From: Flavobacterium crocinum
GTDB lineage: Bacteria; Bacteroidota; Bacteroidia; Flavobacteriales; Flavobacteriaceae
Length of the DNA stretch: 64,000 nt
NCBI RefSeq assembly: GCF_003122385.1
Contig: NZ_CP029255.1
Span: 1,240,001-1,304,000 of the forward strand
Direction of reading: 5' to 3'
Below, piece after piece: positions 49,363 through 56,842 of the stretch. How positions within the stretch are numbered: the stretch's first letter is position 1; the number at the start of each line of letters is the position of its first letter. The notes below the pieces were generated by a model. The model had not been told where the DNA came from, ran no database searches, and worked only from the letters and a program-made list of their open reading frames with translations. Both the position numbers and the translations under genes were made by a program.

Positions 49363-50637
49363 TTATGCTTTTTTCAATTCTAATTTTTCATCATCCGGAG
49401 AGGTATAAATATCATCAGATTCGCTTTCGTAAGGTTTGAAAGTTCCATCTGCAATTTTCTCTACCATGATAAGTTCTCCTTTATATTTCTTGAAAGAAAT
49501 TTCTCTTCCATCGGTAGTTTTTACATTAAACTGATTCCCGTTAGGCCACATATAACCTGCATTATCAGTTCCTTCGTAAATTGAAATAGACGGAGAATAA
49601 GAATCAAGACTAACGATACTTCCACCACCGCTTGAAGCTGGTTTGAATCTTGTAAATTCAAAAGTTCCTGTAAAAATTTTCTTTTTATAGTAAGCTGTTC
49701 CTTTTAAAACAACAGCATATGCAGTTCTGGAATTTATAGTTTCAATTTTGTGTTTGAATTCAGTTTGATTAACAAACTTTAAAATTTGAAGATTCTTTTT
49801 AGCATTATCAGGCCACATACTCAAAAGTCCTGCTCCCTCTTTAGCAACCGCTAAATATTCTTCTGCTTTTGGGAAATTAACTTTAAAAATTTCAATTAAA
49901 CTTAAATTCAGGTAGATAATTTTGTTAAGATCCTTGTCTTTAATTTTTCCGAATGTTTTTCCAATGAAACTTTTGTAATAGGTTTCCATTTCATCTAAAT
50001 ACTTGTCCTCAAATGATAATGCCTGAAGTTTAGCCAGTAATTCTTGTGTTTTAGTATTAAATTCTACTAATTCAGGAAAAGCTTCACATTTTTCAAAAAC
50101 TCCGTAATTAAAAGTTAATTCAACATCGTTTTTAGTGATAAGATATCCATCTAATAAATCGTAAGCCTGTTGGCACAAAGCATTTGCCATTTCAGTTTCT
50201 TTTGCGCCTCCCTTAACTCTGTCTAAAGCTATTGTTCGGTTAACATTTGCCATCGTAATGATCTCATCGTTTTTTCCTAAAATTATAAAGTTAAGATCAC
50301 CATTAACACTTGGTCTCCCTGTTGCATCGGCTTGATATTTTGAAGGAATAAAACCTACTAAAATCTTTAAATCTGGGCTGATAGAGTCAATTTGTTTGTC
50401 GTTTTTGTATTTGTCAAGAGTGATGTCTTTTTGAAAAGTTTCGTTTGGAAGAATAATCTCTCTTGATCTGTCCCATTTGTTAATTCCCTGAATAACGATA
50501 TTGTATTTTTTAATAGAATTAAAATACTCTGATTTTGGAACCGGGATTGTGAATTTTTTAGTTTCCGTATCTGTTTTTTGAGCAATTACCGCTGCAGAAA
50601 ATAGCAGGAATAACAAGGTAGTTTTGATTTGAGTCAT
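49363..50637 (-). CDS. Secreted protein of unknown function, divergent pair member 1
   Basis: A 424-aa protein with a signal peptide (TTLLFLLFSAAVIAQ). There is a region of helical units (about 180-300: LLAKLQALSFEDKYLDEMETYY, LSLIEIFKVNFPKAEEYLAVAKE) and a C-terminal beta part (GTFEFTRFKPASSGGGSIVSL). It starts 136 bases from a divergently transcribed gene of similar character. I do not recognise the family. Confidence 0.72.
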   Translation of the reverse strand: MTQIKTTLLFLLFSAAVIAQKTDTETKKFTIPVPKSEYFNSIKKYNIVIQGINKWDRSREIILPNETFQKDITLDKYKNDKQIDSISPDLKILVGFIPSKYQADATGRPSVNGDLNFIILGKNDEIITMANVNRTIALDRVKGGAKETEMANALCQQAYDLLDGYLITKNDVELTFNYGVFEKCEAFPELVEFNTKTQELLAKLQALSFEDKYLDEMETYYKSFIGKTFGKIKDKDLNKIIYLNLSLIEIFKVNFPKAEEYLAVAKEGAGLLSMWPDNAKKNLQILKFVNQTEFKHKIETINSRTAYAVVLKGTAYYKKKIFTGTFEFTRFKPASSGGGSIVSLDSYSPSISIYEGTDNAGYMWPNGNQFNVKTTDGREISFKKYKGELIMVEKIADGTFKPYESESDDIYTSPDDEKLELKKA

Positions 50638-50773
50638 GTATTTAAAATGTTTAGGATTGAGGCGCTAAAAATAATCTTTTTGAATTAAAATTATTCTATT
50701 TTTGTAAACAAATTTCTAATAAAAAAAAATCAATAAATCCTTAAAATAAACCCAATTATTAACAAATTAAACT

Positions 50774-51904
50774 ATGAAAAAAATTACCCTACTAGGAATG
50801 TTATTACTTTCCGGTTTGTCTTTTGCCCAAAAGGTAGACTTAGATCGTTATTATTTTAATGTTAGCTATCAGGAGCTACCTAAGACGATTGTTCCTTACG
50901 AACAGAGAACTTACGCAACAAATATTATTACAGATGGACCAATCTCTAATTTATTTCCAAGTGCAAGAGTTTTAAACAATCAGCTTAACATATATGGCTG
51001 GAAAAAGGTTGAAGGCAAAGCTGATCTTACGGTAGATCTTAATCTGGCAGATTTCTACGAAGAAGGAACAACTGTAGAAACCAGAAAAGTGGAAGAGAAA
51101 GATAAAGACGGAAAAATAATCAAATCGTATAATATGTACACTTTGGTTACAACTTACAGAGGTAAAGGTTATGCAATAGTAAATGCTCCTGTTGTTGCAA
51201 AACCGGTAGTAGCGGCTGCACCTGTTGAAGCACCGGCAAAACCGGCAAACAGATTTTTGAAAAGTACAAATCAGGATGCTCCGGCTGCTGAAGCTCCTAC
51301 GGGAAACACTTTGAAATTTAACTTCTCAGATCAATATGTTTACAAAACACCTGAAAATACTAGTCAGTCTTTCCTTGAAAGAGAGAATGCAAAAAACAGA
51401 GGTGTAAATTTAGAAAAGAGATTGAGAGAATATGTTGATAAAGCAATTAACTCGGCTAATACTCAGTTAAATTACAACTACGGTTTTAAACCTATTAGTT
51501 TCCAGGAACAATTATGGATTATGGATTCTAAAGAAGAAGAAGGCGCTATACAAAAAGAAGCTATTGAAGCGGTTAAAACACAGTTTGCTACTATGAAAGC
51601 AGATCAGCCTATTGATAAATTAACTGCCGATTTACAGCCTTTGATTGAATATTTTGAGTCTTTAAAAACAAAATATAAAGAAGATAATAAAGGAAGCAGA
51701 AAAATTAGATATTCAGCTTATTACAATTTAGGAAAAATCTATTTATACTTAGACCAGCCTGAAAAAACAATCAAAGAAGGAGAAGGTTTAATTGCAAACG
51801 ATTACGATAAAGGAGATGGGAAAGATTTGATTTCAAGTGCCAAAAAATTAATCGAAAAATTTGATGCGGTACAACTTAGAACGAGACATAATCCGTCATT
51901 GTAA
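50774..51904 (+). CDS. Secreted protein of unknown function, divergent pair member 2
   Basis: A 376-aa protein with a signal peptide (LLGMLLLSGLSFAQ). Like its divergent neighbour, it opens with a beta-rich part (DLDRYYFNVSYQELPKTIVPYEQ). A proline/alanine-rich linker lies near residues 140-175 (VVAKPVVAAAPVEAPAKPA). Helical units come at the end (YSAYYNLGKIYLYLDQPEKTIKEGEGL, TPR-like). It may share a process with the neighbour; the link is only positional. Confidence 0.72.
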   Translation: MKKITLLGMLLLSGLSFAQKVDLDRYYFNVSYQELPKTIVPYEQRTYATNIITDGPISNLFPSARVLNNQLNIYGWKKVEGKADLTVDLNLADFYEEGTTVETRKVEEKDKDGKIIKSYNMYTLVTTYRGKGYAIVNAPVVAKPVVAAAPVEAPAKPANRFLKSTNQDAPAAEAPTGNTLKFNFSDQYVYKTPENTSQSFLERENAKNRGVNLEKRLREYVDKAINSANTQLNYNYGFKPISFQEQLWIMDSKEEEGAIQKEAIEAVKTQFATMKADQPIDKLTADLQPLIEYFESLKTKYKEDNKGSRKIRYSAYYNLGKIYLYLDQPEKTIKEGEGLIANDYDKGDGKDLISSAKKLIEKFDAVQLRTRHNPSL

Positions 51905-51922
51905 TTTTTAAAGGAATACCAA

Positions 51923-51964
51923 AAAAGAGCTGTTCGTTTTTCAGAATGAACAGCTCTTTTTTTA
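51923..51964. terminator. Convergent terminator
   Basis: AAAAGAGCTGTTC and GAACAGCTCTTTTTTT pair around a loop, between the plus-strand gene and the DUF3078 gene. Confidence 0.9.
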
Positions 51965-51975
51965 TGTTTTAAATC

Positions 51976-52926
51976 TTAAAATCCGAAGTTTACTCCTAAA
52001 CCAAATACTTGTCTGGTTTGAAGTCCTCTGAAAGCATTATCATCATATATTGCCTGAAAAGCAAAATTTGCAGACAAGAATTTGTTGATTTTCATGATGA
52101 TATTCAAAGAATAGTTGATATCTACATTTTGAGGATCTTCCAGATAATTAGAATATAAATTAAGTGTGTTTTCTGCCGTTACATTTGTCATAATGGCTAA
52201 TTTATAATAAACTGATGCATAGAAAACCAGTTCGTATCGCATAGTTTTACCTTCATCAACACCAAAATAATCCCCATCAACATACGGTAAGCCTGTAAAT
52301 CTGTCTATTCCGCTTGTATAAGCATTGTCTACAAACGTAAATTTTGAAGTTAAAGGGGCAAAATTTATTTTCAGATTTTCATCTTTAGACCAGTAAATAC
52401 CAGGTCCAACAGTCAGATATCCAGGAGACATAAATTTAGTTTGTTCCGTTCTGATTTCTTTTCCGTTGGCATCCTGTCCGTAAATATATCCCGTTGTAAA
52501 CTGAGTTCTAAAATTTAAGAAGAAAGAGTAATACCATTCGCCAAAAGCTCTTTTTCCCACGATTGAATTAAACTCTAAACGGTCATCTGTTTTTTTGCTG
52601 AAATCTGTATTTTTGGTTTGCAATAAACCATACGAAGCCAGTACTTTGTTATCCCAGGTAACATCGTCTTTTTTGTAATTGAAATCATAGTTTATACCTA
52701 AAGTTCCGGAAAAACTGTCTTCACCACCCGCTATCCAGTTGTTGAAGCTTGATTGGTTTAATAAAAGGGAGACTGTTCCTTTTGCTTTCCAGCCGTCTTT
52801 CTCAATTGTGTCATTGAGCTTTTTTACGGCTTTTTCGGTATTTTGGGCTAATTCTTTTTCGGTATTTTGGGACTGAACAAAAGTAAGGTTTGCTAAAACG
52901 AAGAGTAATAAAAAGATCTTTCTCAT
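51976..52926 (-). CDS. DUF3078 protein, outer-membrane-type
   Basis: A 316-aa protein with a signal peptide (KIFLLLFVLANLTFVQSQ). The DUF3078 barrel-like body opens with GWKAKGTVSLLLNQSSFNNW and holds repeated strands (FGEWYYSFFLNFRTQFTTGY, LKINFAPLTSKFTFVDNAY). The C-terminus ends VFGLGVNFGF, with the terminal Phe typical of outer-membrane proteins. The frame opens at a TTG 42 bases earlier; the ATG at 52926 gives a proper signal peptide. It ends the SUF-associated gene run. Confidence 0.85.
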   Translation of the reverse strand: MRKIFLLLFVLANLTFVQSQNTEKELAQNTEKAVKKLNDTIEKDGWKAKGTVSLLLNQSSFNNWIAGGEDSFSGTLGINYDFNYKKDDVTWDNKVLASYGLLQTKNTDFSKKTDDRLEFNSIVGKRAFGEWYYSFFLNFRTQFTTGYIYGQDANGKEIRTEQTKFMSPGYLTVGPGIYWSKDENLKINFAPLTSKFTFVDNAYTSGIDRFTGLPYVDGDYFGVDEGKTMRYELVFYASVYYKLAIMTNVTAENTLNLYSNYLEDPQNVDINYSLNIIMKINKFLSANFAFQAIYDDNAFRGLQTRQVFGLGVNFGF

Positions 52927-53003
52927 GGTATTTAGTTTAAGTGTATTATCAAATATACTAAAAACCAATCGAAAGATAAAGGTTCACCAGTGGTTATTGC
53001 AGG

Positions 53004-53513
53004 TTATTTCTTAGATTGTTTGTATAGAGGTACTGCAGAACAAGCCTCTCCGTACATGATGCTTCGTGCAAATTGCTGAAGATTATTTGCTGCTAAAATA
53101 TAAGCACGCATTGGAACTGGTTTTCTGGAACAGCCCTTTACAATTACAGGTTTGTTTTCATAAACTGAATAATCAATTTTACTCAGAATTTCTTCGTAAA
53201 GGCTTGCATCAAGATCTTCGATAGTTCCGTTCACTACTTTTTTGGCAAAAGGAGCTAAATGTACTCCCACTAAAATTAATGCCCAAGCAGGAATAATAGC
53301 ATCTGTACTGCAATTTACAGCAACATATTGATCTTGGTATTGCGACCAATCGTGATTTTTAAGGTGTTCTCTAAAGTCTTTTTCTTTCAATAAAAATCCT
53401 TCCAAAAGCCATTGCGAAATGTCAATCTGCACACGTATTCCTTTTGGATAATAATCTTCTAAATCAAAAACTTCTAAAGCACTATTGGCAACTTTATTGA
53501 TGATTTCTTCCAT
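53004..53513 (-). CDS. DUF2480 family protein
   Basis: A 169-aa cytoplasmic protein of the DUF2480 family, found in Bacteroidota alongside SUF genes. Conserved parts are VFDLEDYYPKGIRVQIDIS, VAVNCSTDAIIPAWALILVG and KPVIVKGCSRKPVPMRAYI. Two conserved cysteines (in CSTDAI and GCSRKP) could bear on Fe-S or metal handling, but function is unknown. It follows DUF59 by 82 bases, a gap that carries an inverted repeat. Confidence 0.88.
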   Translation of the reverse strand: MEEIINKVANSALEVFDLEDYYPKGIRVQIDISQWLLEGFLLKEKDFREHLKNHDWSQYQDQYVAVNCSTDAIIPAWALILVGVHLAPFAKKVVNGTIEDLDASLYEEILSKIDYSVYENKPVIVKGCSRKPVPMRAYILAANNLQQFARSIMYGEACSAVPLYKQSKK

Positions 53514-53529
53514 GATTTTTCTAGTAAAC

Positions 53530-53590
53530 AGTGGTCAGTTTTTTAGTATTCAGTAATTTCTGAACACTAAAAAACTAAATACTGAACACT
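53530..53590. repeat. Inverted repeat between DUF59 and DUF2480 genes
   Basis: GTGGTCAGTTTTTTAGTATTCAG (53531-53553) pairs with CTGAACACTAAAAAACTAAA (53560-53579) and TGAACACT (53583-53590) with gaps. It is an imperfect long hairpin in an operon gap. Confidence 0.55.
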
Positions 53591-53595
53591 TTTTA

Positions 53596-53919
53596 TTAAA
53601 GCATTCCTAATTCTAATTTTGCTTCTTCGCTCATTAAATCTTTACTCCAAGGCGGATCGAAAGTAATTTCAACGTCGACATCTTTGATGTTTTCGATTGT
53701 TTTTACTTTTTCTTCAACTTCTCTTGGCAGACTTTCTGCAACAGGGCAGTTTGGTGAAGTAAGTGTCATAAGGATTTTTACTTCGTAATCTGTGTTTACC
53801 ATTACGTCGTAGATTAATCCTAATTCGTAAATATCTACAGGAATCTCAGGATCGTAAATGCCTTTTAAAACTCTTACGATTGATTCTCCTAATTCGTTTG
53901 TGTCTATTTCTTGTTCCAT
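53596..53919 (-). CDS. DUF59/MIP18-family Fe-S assembly protein
   Basis: A 107-aa protein of the DUF59 (SufT-like) family. Typical parts are RVLKGIYDPEIPVDIYELG, KILMTLTSPNCPVAESLP with the conserved Cys, and DVDVEITFDPPWSKDLMSEE. It assists Fe-S maturation. ATG 53919 is chosen: the further ATG at 53943 lies inside the inverted repeat of the inserted cassette, so those residues are foreign. Spacing and order link it to sufE and DUF2480. Confidence 0.9.
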   Translation of the reverse strand: MEQEIDTNELGESIVRVLKGIYDPEIPVDIYELGLIYDVMVNTDYEVKILMTLTSPNCPVAESLPREVEEKVKTIENIKDVDVEITFDPPWSKDLMSEEAKLELGML

Positions 53920-53938
53920 TTTGTATTTGTTGTTTTTT

Positions 53939-53967
53939 ACCATATAAGTGATATAAGTTCATTTAAA
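53939..53967. repeat. Cassette terminal inverted repeat, left
   Basis: Starts ACCATATAAGTGATATAAG and ends TTCATTTAAA. It is the exact reverse complement of 54502-54530. It covers the upstream in-frame ATG of the DUF59 frame. Confidence 0.85.
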
Positions 53968-54002
53968 AACTAAACTTAGCCATTATGGTTTTATGTTTTA
54001 TT

Positions 54003-54413
54003 TTAATCTTCTAGCCAGCGATATAATTCGTTGACATATGTTTTTTGACCTTCGTGATAAATGTTAGTAACATTAAAATTTATCATTAAACCAATTGGAG
54101 AGTTTAGAAGTTTCATGTAAGACATCAGTTTGGCTATATGTATCGGAATAATTTGATCAACAGCCTTTAATTCCAAAACCAAACAATTTTCAATAAACAA
54201 ATCACACCTTAAATCTGATTCTAATTCCAAACCTTTATATTCAATTGGAATTTTTAATTCTGATTGAAAATTAATTCTTCTTAAAGATAATTCTTTAATC
54301 ATACATTGATGATAAATATTTTCTAAAAGCCCTGCTCCAATTCTTTTATGAACTTCAATCGCTGCCCCATTAACCTGATAAATTAGCTCAGTTAAATATT
54401 TCTTTGTTATCAT
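54003..54413 (-). CDS. GxxExxY protein
   Basis: A 136-aa protein with the name-giving motif as GAGLLENIYHQCM (GxxExxY) near residues 25-35. It resembles PD-(D/E)xK nucleases: RCDLFIENCLVLELKAVDQI has the Asp and Glu-x-Lys expected of the active site. Known roles are not established. The gene has its own -7 box and is enclosed by perfect inverted repeats, which suggests it moves or has moved as a cassette. Confidence 0.88.
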   Translation of the reverse strand: MITKKYLTELIYQVNGAAIEVHKRIGAGLLENIYHQCMIKELSLRRINFQSELKIPIEYKGLELESDLRCDLFIENCLVLELKAVDQIIPIHIAKLMSYMKLLNSPIGLMINFNVTNIYHEGQKTYVNELYRWLED

Positions 54414-54474
54414 TTGCTTTTTTAAGCAATAATAGCGAAAAAAAAGAAAGGTAAAACCTACTTTTATTATTTTG

Positions 54475-54482
54475 CAAAAATA
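54475..54482 (-). promoter_or_regulatory. -7 box of the GxxExxY gene
   Basis: Minus strand TATTTTTG, about 62 bases before the start codon and inside the cassette. Confidence 0.5.
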
Positions 54483-54501
54483 AGAAAAATTTAAGTTTTG
54501 C

Positions 54502-54530
54502 TTTAAATGAACTTATATCACTTATATGGT
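54502..54530. repeat. Cassette terminal inverted repeat, right
   Basis: Starts TTTAAATGAACTTATATC and ends ACTTATATGGT, the exact reverse complement of the left repeat. It starts 14 bases after the sufE stop. Confidence 0.85.
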
Positions 54531-54543
54531 TTAATTAAAAAAT

Positions 54544-54969
54544 TTAATTTTTGTTTTTTGCATCAAAAGCCAAAGCGTACATTTTGATGTTTTTGATCAT
54601 CGAAACCAAACCGTTTGCACGTGTCGCCGATAAATGTTCTTTTAAGCCGATTTCATCTATAAAATCAGTATCTGCTTCCAGGATGTCTTTTGCTTTTTGA
54701 TTTGAGAATGCACGAATTAAAATCGCAATTATCCCTTTGGTCAAAATAGCGTCACTATCAGCAGTAAAAACAATTTTATCGCCTTGTTCTTCACCTTGCA
54801 ACCAAACTTTAGACTGACAGCCTTTGATTAAATTATCGTCGGTTTTGTATTCTTCTTTGATTAACGGAAGACTTTTTCCTAATTCGATGATGTACTCATA
54901 ACGCTGCATCCAATCGTCGAACATTGAAAATTCGTCTATTATTTCGTTTTGTATTTCTTTTATCGTCAT
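54544..54969 (-). CDS. sufE: SufE sulfur acceptor
   Basis: A 141-aa protein that takes sulfur from SufS and passes it to the SufBCD scaffold. The active cysteine is in LIKGCQSKVWLQGE near residue 51. The C-terminal LSATRANGLVSMIKNIKMYA is typical. It is separated from the preceding lipoprotein by 2 bases. Confidence 0.94.
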   Translation of the reverse strand: MTIKEIQNEIIDEFSMFDDWMQRYEYIIELGKSLPLIKEEYKTDDNLIKGCQSKVWLQGEEQGDKIVFTADSDAILTKGIIAILIRAFSNQKAKDILEADTDFIDEIGLKEHLSATRANGLVSMIKNIKMYALAFDAKNKN

Positions 54970-54971
54970 AA

Positions 54972-55397
54972 TTATTCTTTAGAAAAATCAACTAATAAAT
55001 TTACCAGTTTTTCTATTTCTTTTGGCGGAAAACCATTGTCGAAACCAGCTGTTTCGTATGTTTTTCCATCTTTAGTTATTTTTAAATTTCCTATTGCAGC
55101 ACCATCATAAGTACGTTTGTCAGTTGGTGCTTTTAAGGAAGAAAGATTCTCTAAGTTAACTTTTGAATAAGCAGTAACAATTTCATTCCATTTTGCATCA
55201 TCAATCTTGCTTTGAACAGCTTCTGCATTACGTTCTTTGGTTACTGAAACTGATTTATTTTGTACTACAATGCTTTTGTAATAACCTCTGGACATTGCTG
55301 AATATTCAATTTGAGTTGAAGTCATATCTGTTTTTTTCTGACTGCAGCATCCAGTCGCAACAAAAAGAGTTAAAAGCAATAAAGACAATATTTTCAT
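54972..55397 (-). CDS. Small lipoprotein within the suf run
   Basis: A 141-aa protein with a lipobox (LLTLFVATGC, then CSQKK). The body is (EYSAMSRGYYKSIVVQNKSV, DDAKWNEIVTAYSKVNLENL, APTDKRTYDGAAIGNLKITK, FPPKEIEKLVNLLVDF). It lies between sufS and sufE with 2 and 11 base gaps, so it is cotranscribed. I recognise no function. An envelope lipoprotein in a cytoplasmic Fe-S operon is unexpected. Confidence 0.75.
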   Translation of the reverse strand: MKILSLLLLTLFVATGCCSQKKTDMTSTQIEYSAMSRGYYKSIVVQNKSVSVTKERNAEAVQSKIDDAKWNEIVTAYSKVNLENLSSLKAPTDKRTYDGAAIGNLKITKDGKTYETAGFDNGFPPKEIEKLVNLLVDFSKE

Positions 55398-55408
55398 ACA
55401 ATAGATTT

Positions 55409-56623
55409 TTAGCTTAACATAGTTTGGGCTTTCTTAACTGCATCAACCATTAAATCAATTTCTTCTTTTGTATTATAGAAAGAAAACGAAGCACGAATCG
55501 TTCCCGGAATACAGAAGAAATTCATAATTGGCTGTGCACAATGATGTCCGGTTCTAACGGCGATTCCAAGTTTATCTATAATAGAACCAACATCATACGG
55601 ATGAATTCCATCAATATTAAACGAAACTACAGAAGCTTTATTTTTTGTGTTTCCGTAAATTCTAATGCCTTCAATTTCGTTAAGACGTTTTGTTGCGTGT
55701 TCTAATAATTCATTTTCGTATTCATGAATTTTATCAAAACCAATTTCGTTTAAATAATCAATTGCAGTTCCTAAAACAATTCCGCCCGCGATGTTTGGCG
55801 TTCCGGCTTCAAATTTATGAGGAAGTTCTGCGTAAGTTGTTTTTTCGAAAGTAACTTCTTTAATCATTTCGCCACCACCTTGATAAGGAGGAAGTTTATT
55901 TAGCCATTCTTCTTTTCCGTAAAGAATTCCAGTTCCTGTTGGACCGCACATTTTATGGCCAGAAAAAGCATAAAAATCGCAATCTAACTCCTGAACATTT
56001 GGTTTTAAATGCGGAACTGCCTGCGCACCGTCAATTAAAACTGCAGCTCCAACAGCATGCGCTTTATCAATGATATATTTGATTGGATTGATTACCCCCA
56101 ATGCATTTGAAATATGATTTACAGTAACGATTTTCGTTTTGTCCGAAAGTAAAGCATCAAATTCTGAAATGATTAATTCACCATTTTCATCAATTGGAAT
56201 TACTTTTAAAGTTGCTCCGGTTTTTTCGCATAACATCTGCCAAGGCACAATATTACTGTGATGTTCCAAAGAAGAAACTACCACTTCATCACCAGGTTTT
56301 AAAATCGAAGCAAAACCGTTTGCAACTAAATTGATTCCGTGTGTTGTTCCCGAAGTAAAAAGCACTTCATGAGCATGTTTTGCGTTGATATGGTCTTTTA
56401 CTTTTCCGCGTGAAATTTCGTAAGCATCAGTAGCTAACTGGCTTAAAGTGTGAACGCCACGGTGAATGTTAGCGTTGATTTCGTTATAATATTTTACTTC
56501 TGCATCAATCACAACTTGTGGTTTTTGCGAAGTAGCTCCGTTGTCGAAATATACTAATGGCTTTCCGTTTACAGTTTGTGAAAGTATCGGGAAATCAGCT
56601 CTTATTTTTTGAATATCTAGCAT
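55409..56623 (-). CDS. sufS: Cysteine desulfurase SufS
   Basis: A 404-aa PLP enzyme that removes sulfur from cysteine. The PLP lysine lies in DFYAFSGHKMCGPTGTG (about 224-240) and the active Cys in VRTGHHCAQPIM near residue 364. The class-V aminotransferase start (ADFPILSQTVNGKPLVYFDNGATSQKP) is typical. It has its own -7 box (56649-56656), which fits the break by the serine hydrolase gene on the other strand. Confidence 0.95.
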   Translation of the reverse strand: MLDIQKIRADFPILSQTVNGKPLVYFDNGATSQKPQVVIDAEVKYYNEINANIHRGVHTLSQLATDAYEISRGKVKDHINAKHAHEVLFTSGTTHGINLVANGFASILKPGDEVVVSSLEHHSNIVPWQMLCEKTGATLKVIPIDENGELIISEFDALLSDKTKIVTVNHISNALGVINPIKYIIDKAHAVGAAVLIDGAQAVPHLKPNVQELDCDFYAFSGHKMCGPTGTGILYGKEEWLNKLPPYQGGGEMIKEVTFEKTTYAELPHKFEAGTPNIAGGIVLGTAIDYLNEIGFDKIHEYENELLEHATKRLNEIEGIRIYGNTKNKASVVSFNIDGIHPYDVGSIIDKLGIAVRTGHHCAQPIMNFFCIPGTIRASFSFYNTKEEIDLMVDAVKKAQTMLS

Positions 56624-56648
56624 GTCTTATTTAGAAAAAATCTATTTA

Positions 56649-56656
56649 CAAAAGTA
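56649..56656 (-). promoter_or_regulatory. -7 box of sufS
   Basis: Minus strand TACTTTTG, about 25 bases before the start codon. The -33 element is unclear. Confidence 0.45.
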
Positions 56657-56842
56657 CTAAAACTAAATTTGTTTATACAGTAATTCTATAATTTCCTTTT
56701 ATGACGCCATTGTCACAAGGCGCAAATGCTGATTCCGTAAAAATCTGTTTAGTTTTCTGAATTATCCGAATCAGATTTATAATTTGAGTTCTAAAATCGT
56801 GAACATAAATTATTTATATTGCAATAAAAATACTAACATATC

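Larger units (their letters stand above)
53939..54530. mobile_element. Putative GxxExxY cassette bounded by 29-bp inverted repeats
   Basis: A 592-bp unit with perfect 29-bp inverted repeats at both ends (53939-53967 and 54502-54530) and further imperfect similarity inward (TAAACTTAG against AAAACTTAA). It carries one gene and a -7 box. It sits between sufE and DUF59, two genes that belong together. No transposase is encoded, and no target-site duplication is clear. Confidence 0.65.

Noticed and set aside
53920..53943. Upstream ATG of the DUF59 gene
   Set aside because: It lies within the cassette repeat; the eight extra residues are derived from the insertion.
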